Below, piece after piece: positions 62,816 to 64,000 of a DNA stretch of 64,000 nt. The DNA lies in assembly GCA_028820635.1 (NCBI GenBank), contig JAPPIG010000019.1, positions 124,001 through 188,000 of the forward strand. Direction: 5' to 3'. Source of the DNA: Candidatus Poribacteria bacterium (GTDB lineage: Bacteria; Poribacteria; WGA-4E; WGA-3G). Positions within the stretch are counted from its first letter, which is position 1; every line of letters starts with the position of its first letter. A program made the translations under genes and the position numbers. The notes beneath the pieces are model-generated. The model was not told where the DNA came from. It saw only the letters and a list, made by a program, of their open reading frames with translations, and made no database searches.

Positions 62816-63810
62816 CTACCGGACAAAGGCAACTTGACCTTCCCATTATTTTGTTGTTGTGAAGTCAAGAAGCCAATGATAATCTGGACTACTTTGTACC
62901 CTTCAGTTCCAGGAGAAACAGGTTCTCCACCTTCCGCGACGAGTTTCACTAACTCTTGAACACCCGCTGGAATACCAGTGATTTCCCATGATGGTGCTTC
63001 AATTGATTCAACCGAATCTCCTTGATGAATTGTAGCGCCTCCATCACTAATAAGAATGTATCCGTTAGTGCCGACAATTTCTGCACGGAAACCTGATTGG
63101 GAAGCTTTTGGACCACCCGCATAATAGCCACGTACCCCATTTGCAAAATGGATATACCCGTGTGCTGATGGTTCTGTTGAGGGATTATGACCGCCATCGC
63201 CTTTATATTCGCTGTAATCTTCGTAGCCATCCTCTAATTCCGCAGTAACCCACTCAGGATCAGAGTCAGCGAAATAGCAGATCGCGTCGACACAGTGTGT
63301 TCCATTACGGAATAGCATGGCGCGCCCGCCGCTCAATGTACCGATGACATAAACGACATCTCCGATTTGCCCACCGCCAACGATTTCGTCTCTGGTGTGC
63401 CGCCATAACGGTTGCCATCTTCGCGTGTGATCAATGGATAGAATGGTGCCGTTTTGTTCAGTTGCTTCCAGCATCCTATCAGCATCTTCAACGCTGGTTG
63501 CCATCGGTTTTTCACAGAAAATGCCTTTGACACCTGCATTCGCTGCGTCTACCACGAGATCTGCATGCCGATGGTCAGAAGTCGCAACTGTCACAACATC
63601 TAAGTCCTCGGCATCGAGCATCTCTTGATGGTTTGTGTAAAGAGAGATGTTATCCCAATTGTCCTGATATTTTGCCTTGAAAGCATCCAGTGTGCTTTGC
63701 ACAAAATCGCACCCTGCAGCTAATTCAACATTCGGCAATCCGACTAACCCAGATGCGTGGATTGTTCCGATACCACTACAACCTATTATACCTGCACGTA
63801 GTTTTGCCAT
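62812..63810 (-). CDS. Gfo/Idh/MocA-family oxidoreductase (canonical EKP)
   Basis: This 332-residue NAD(P)-dependent oxidoreductase begins with a Rossmann motif, GIIGCSGIGTIHASGL. The catalytic block FCEKPMATSVEDADRM is intact, unlike the paralogue at 14810. Substrate probably a sugar or cyclitol. Its stop overlaps that of the ABC ATPase by four bases. A good promoter lies at 63874-63902. Confidence 0.9.
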   Translation of the reverse strand: MAKLRAGIIGCSGIGTIHASGLVGLPNVELAAGCDFVQSTLDAFKAKYQDNWDNISLYTNHQEMLDAEDLDVVTVATSDHRHADLVVDAANAGVKGIFCEKPMATSVEDADRMLEATEQNGTILSIDHTRRWQPLWRHTRDEIVGGGQIGDVVYVIGTLSGGRAMLFRNGTHCVDAICYFADSDPEWVTAELEDGYEDYSEYKGDGGHNPSTEPSAHGYIHFANGVRGYYAGGPKASQSGFRAEIVGTNGYILISDGGATIHQGDSVESIEAPSWEITGIPAGVQELVKLVAEGGEPVSPGTEGYKVVQIIIGFLTSQQQNNGKVKLPLSGS

Positions 63811-63873
63811 GTTCCTATTCTCCTCAATCCTAAAATCTCATGCCAATGAATTAATGCACTTACCTCTGATAAG

Positions 63874-63902
63874 ATTGTATGCTGCAACGAATTAGATGTC
63901 AA
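63874..63902 (-). promoter_or_regulatory. Sigma-70-type promoter of the Gfo gene
   Basis: On the minus strand TTGACA (complement of 63897-63902), a 17-base spacer, then TACAAT (complement of 63874-63879). It is back-to-back with the plus-strand promoter at 63925-63953. Confidence 0.65.
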
Positions 63903-63924
63903 GTTTTTTGTGAGAAAAAACGAT

Positions 63925-63953
63925 TTGATATACACCGAAAATTTTGGTAAAAT
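63925..63953 (+). promoter_or_regulatory. Sigma-70-type extended -10 promoter of the gene at the right edge
   Basis: TTGATA (63925-63930), 17 bases ending in TGG, then TAAAAT (63948-63953). It lies 40 bases before ATG 63993. Confidence 0.6.
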
Positions 63954-63992
63954 ATTTGTAGGTTAATAAAATTCATGATGGAGGAAATAATT

Positions 63993-64000
63993 ATGGTAAG
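63993..64000 (+). CDS. Start of a gene cut by the window end
   Basis: ATG 63993 follows GGAGG (63980-63984) with good spacing and a promoter match upstream. Only the first two codons (M-V) are visible, so the product cannot be named. Confidence 0.6.

Noticed and set aside
1..64000. CRISPR arrays, tRNA or rRNA genes
   Set aside because: I saw no regularly spaced direct repeats, no tRNA cloverleaf landmarks such as GGTTCGAATCC with a matching acceptor stem, and no rRNA-like stretch. GGTTCGAAACC at about 49758 is the centre of a palindrome, not a T-arm.
1..64000. Sigma-54 (-24/-12) promoters despite rpoN being present
   Set aside because: No TGGCAC-N5-TTGC-type match in a plausible position was found by eye. 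Isolated TGGCAC hits are inside genes.

Overview
The window reads as a chromosomal segment of an uncultured Gram-negative bacterium of low to middle GC content. A lipid A acyltransferase followed by lptC-lptA-lptB, lipoprotein signal peptidase, several lipobox proteins and probable outer-membrane barrels all imply an outer membrane. Phytanoyl-CoA-dioxygenase-like proteins, a formylglycine sulfatase, Gfo/Idh/MocA oxidoreductases, xylose-isomerase-like TIM barrels and redoxin/cytochrome fusions are typical of Candidatus Poribacteria and planctomycete-like lineages. I infer Poribacteria or a relative from gene content only. No rRNA, tRNA, CRISPR array or complete insertion sequence was seen.

Layout. 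1-6.3 kb: the last codons of pstB, phoU, an MscS channel, an SLC12-like cotransporter and two tandem secreted paralogues. 6.3-7.9 kb: a gene-poor stretch with a MITE-like element, REP-like palindromes and a possible decayed toxin-antitoxin remnant. 7.9-16 kb: accessory catabolic genes (two PhyH-like proteins, a sulfatase, a large membrane protein, an ABC-2 permease, a Gfo/Idh/MocA enzyme). 16.1-30.5 kb: a housekeeping run in mostly one direction: tatA-tatC-zinc ribbon, cupin, pgeF, yggS-proC-yggT, an IleRS-like gene, lspA, fmt, a PASTA protein, rpe, rsmE, mtaB. 30.5-36.3 kb: lipoproteins (EEP hydrolase, two periplasmic-binding proteins). 36.4-43.6 kb, minus strand: a TolB/M28/PDZ fusion, a sugar isomerase-like protein, a redoxin-cytochrome fusion and a MATE exporter. 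43.8-52.5 kb: acyltransferase-lptC-lptA-lptB-rpoN-hpf, then valS. 52.5-64 kb: thioesterase, nadB, a TPR lytic transglycosylase, an aldo/keto reductase, gatB, an MvaI/BcnI-type restriction-modification pair with a frameshifted endonuclease, an orphan ABC ATPase and a Gfo/Idh/MocA enzyme. The start of one more gene lies at the right edge.

Most striking: the gene in the classic ileS position (yggS-proC-yggT-[ileS]-lspA) is full-length and open, and collinear with isoleucyl-tRNA synthetase. However, the HIGH motif, the KMSKS loop and the Thr-rich editing motif are all gone, so it looks like a retained non-catalytic IleRS paralogue. Other unusual points are an apparent ATT start codon for rpe, a PhyH paralogue that has lost both recognisable iron-ligand histidines, RpoN with an insertion of about 95 residues, two periplasmic-binding domains fused in one lipoprotein, LptA with a long acidic tail, and a MITE family with TTATAGTG termini.

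Promoters found by eye share a TTGnnn-N17-TAnnnT pattern, often with a TGn extended -10. All family calls come from motif recognition without database searches.
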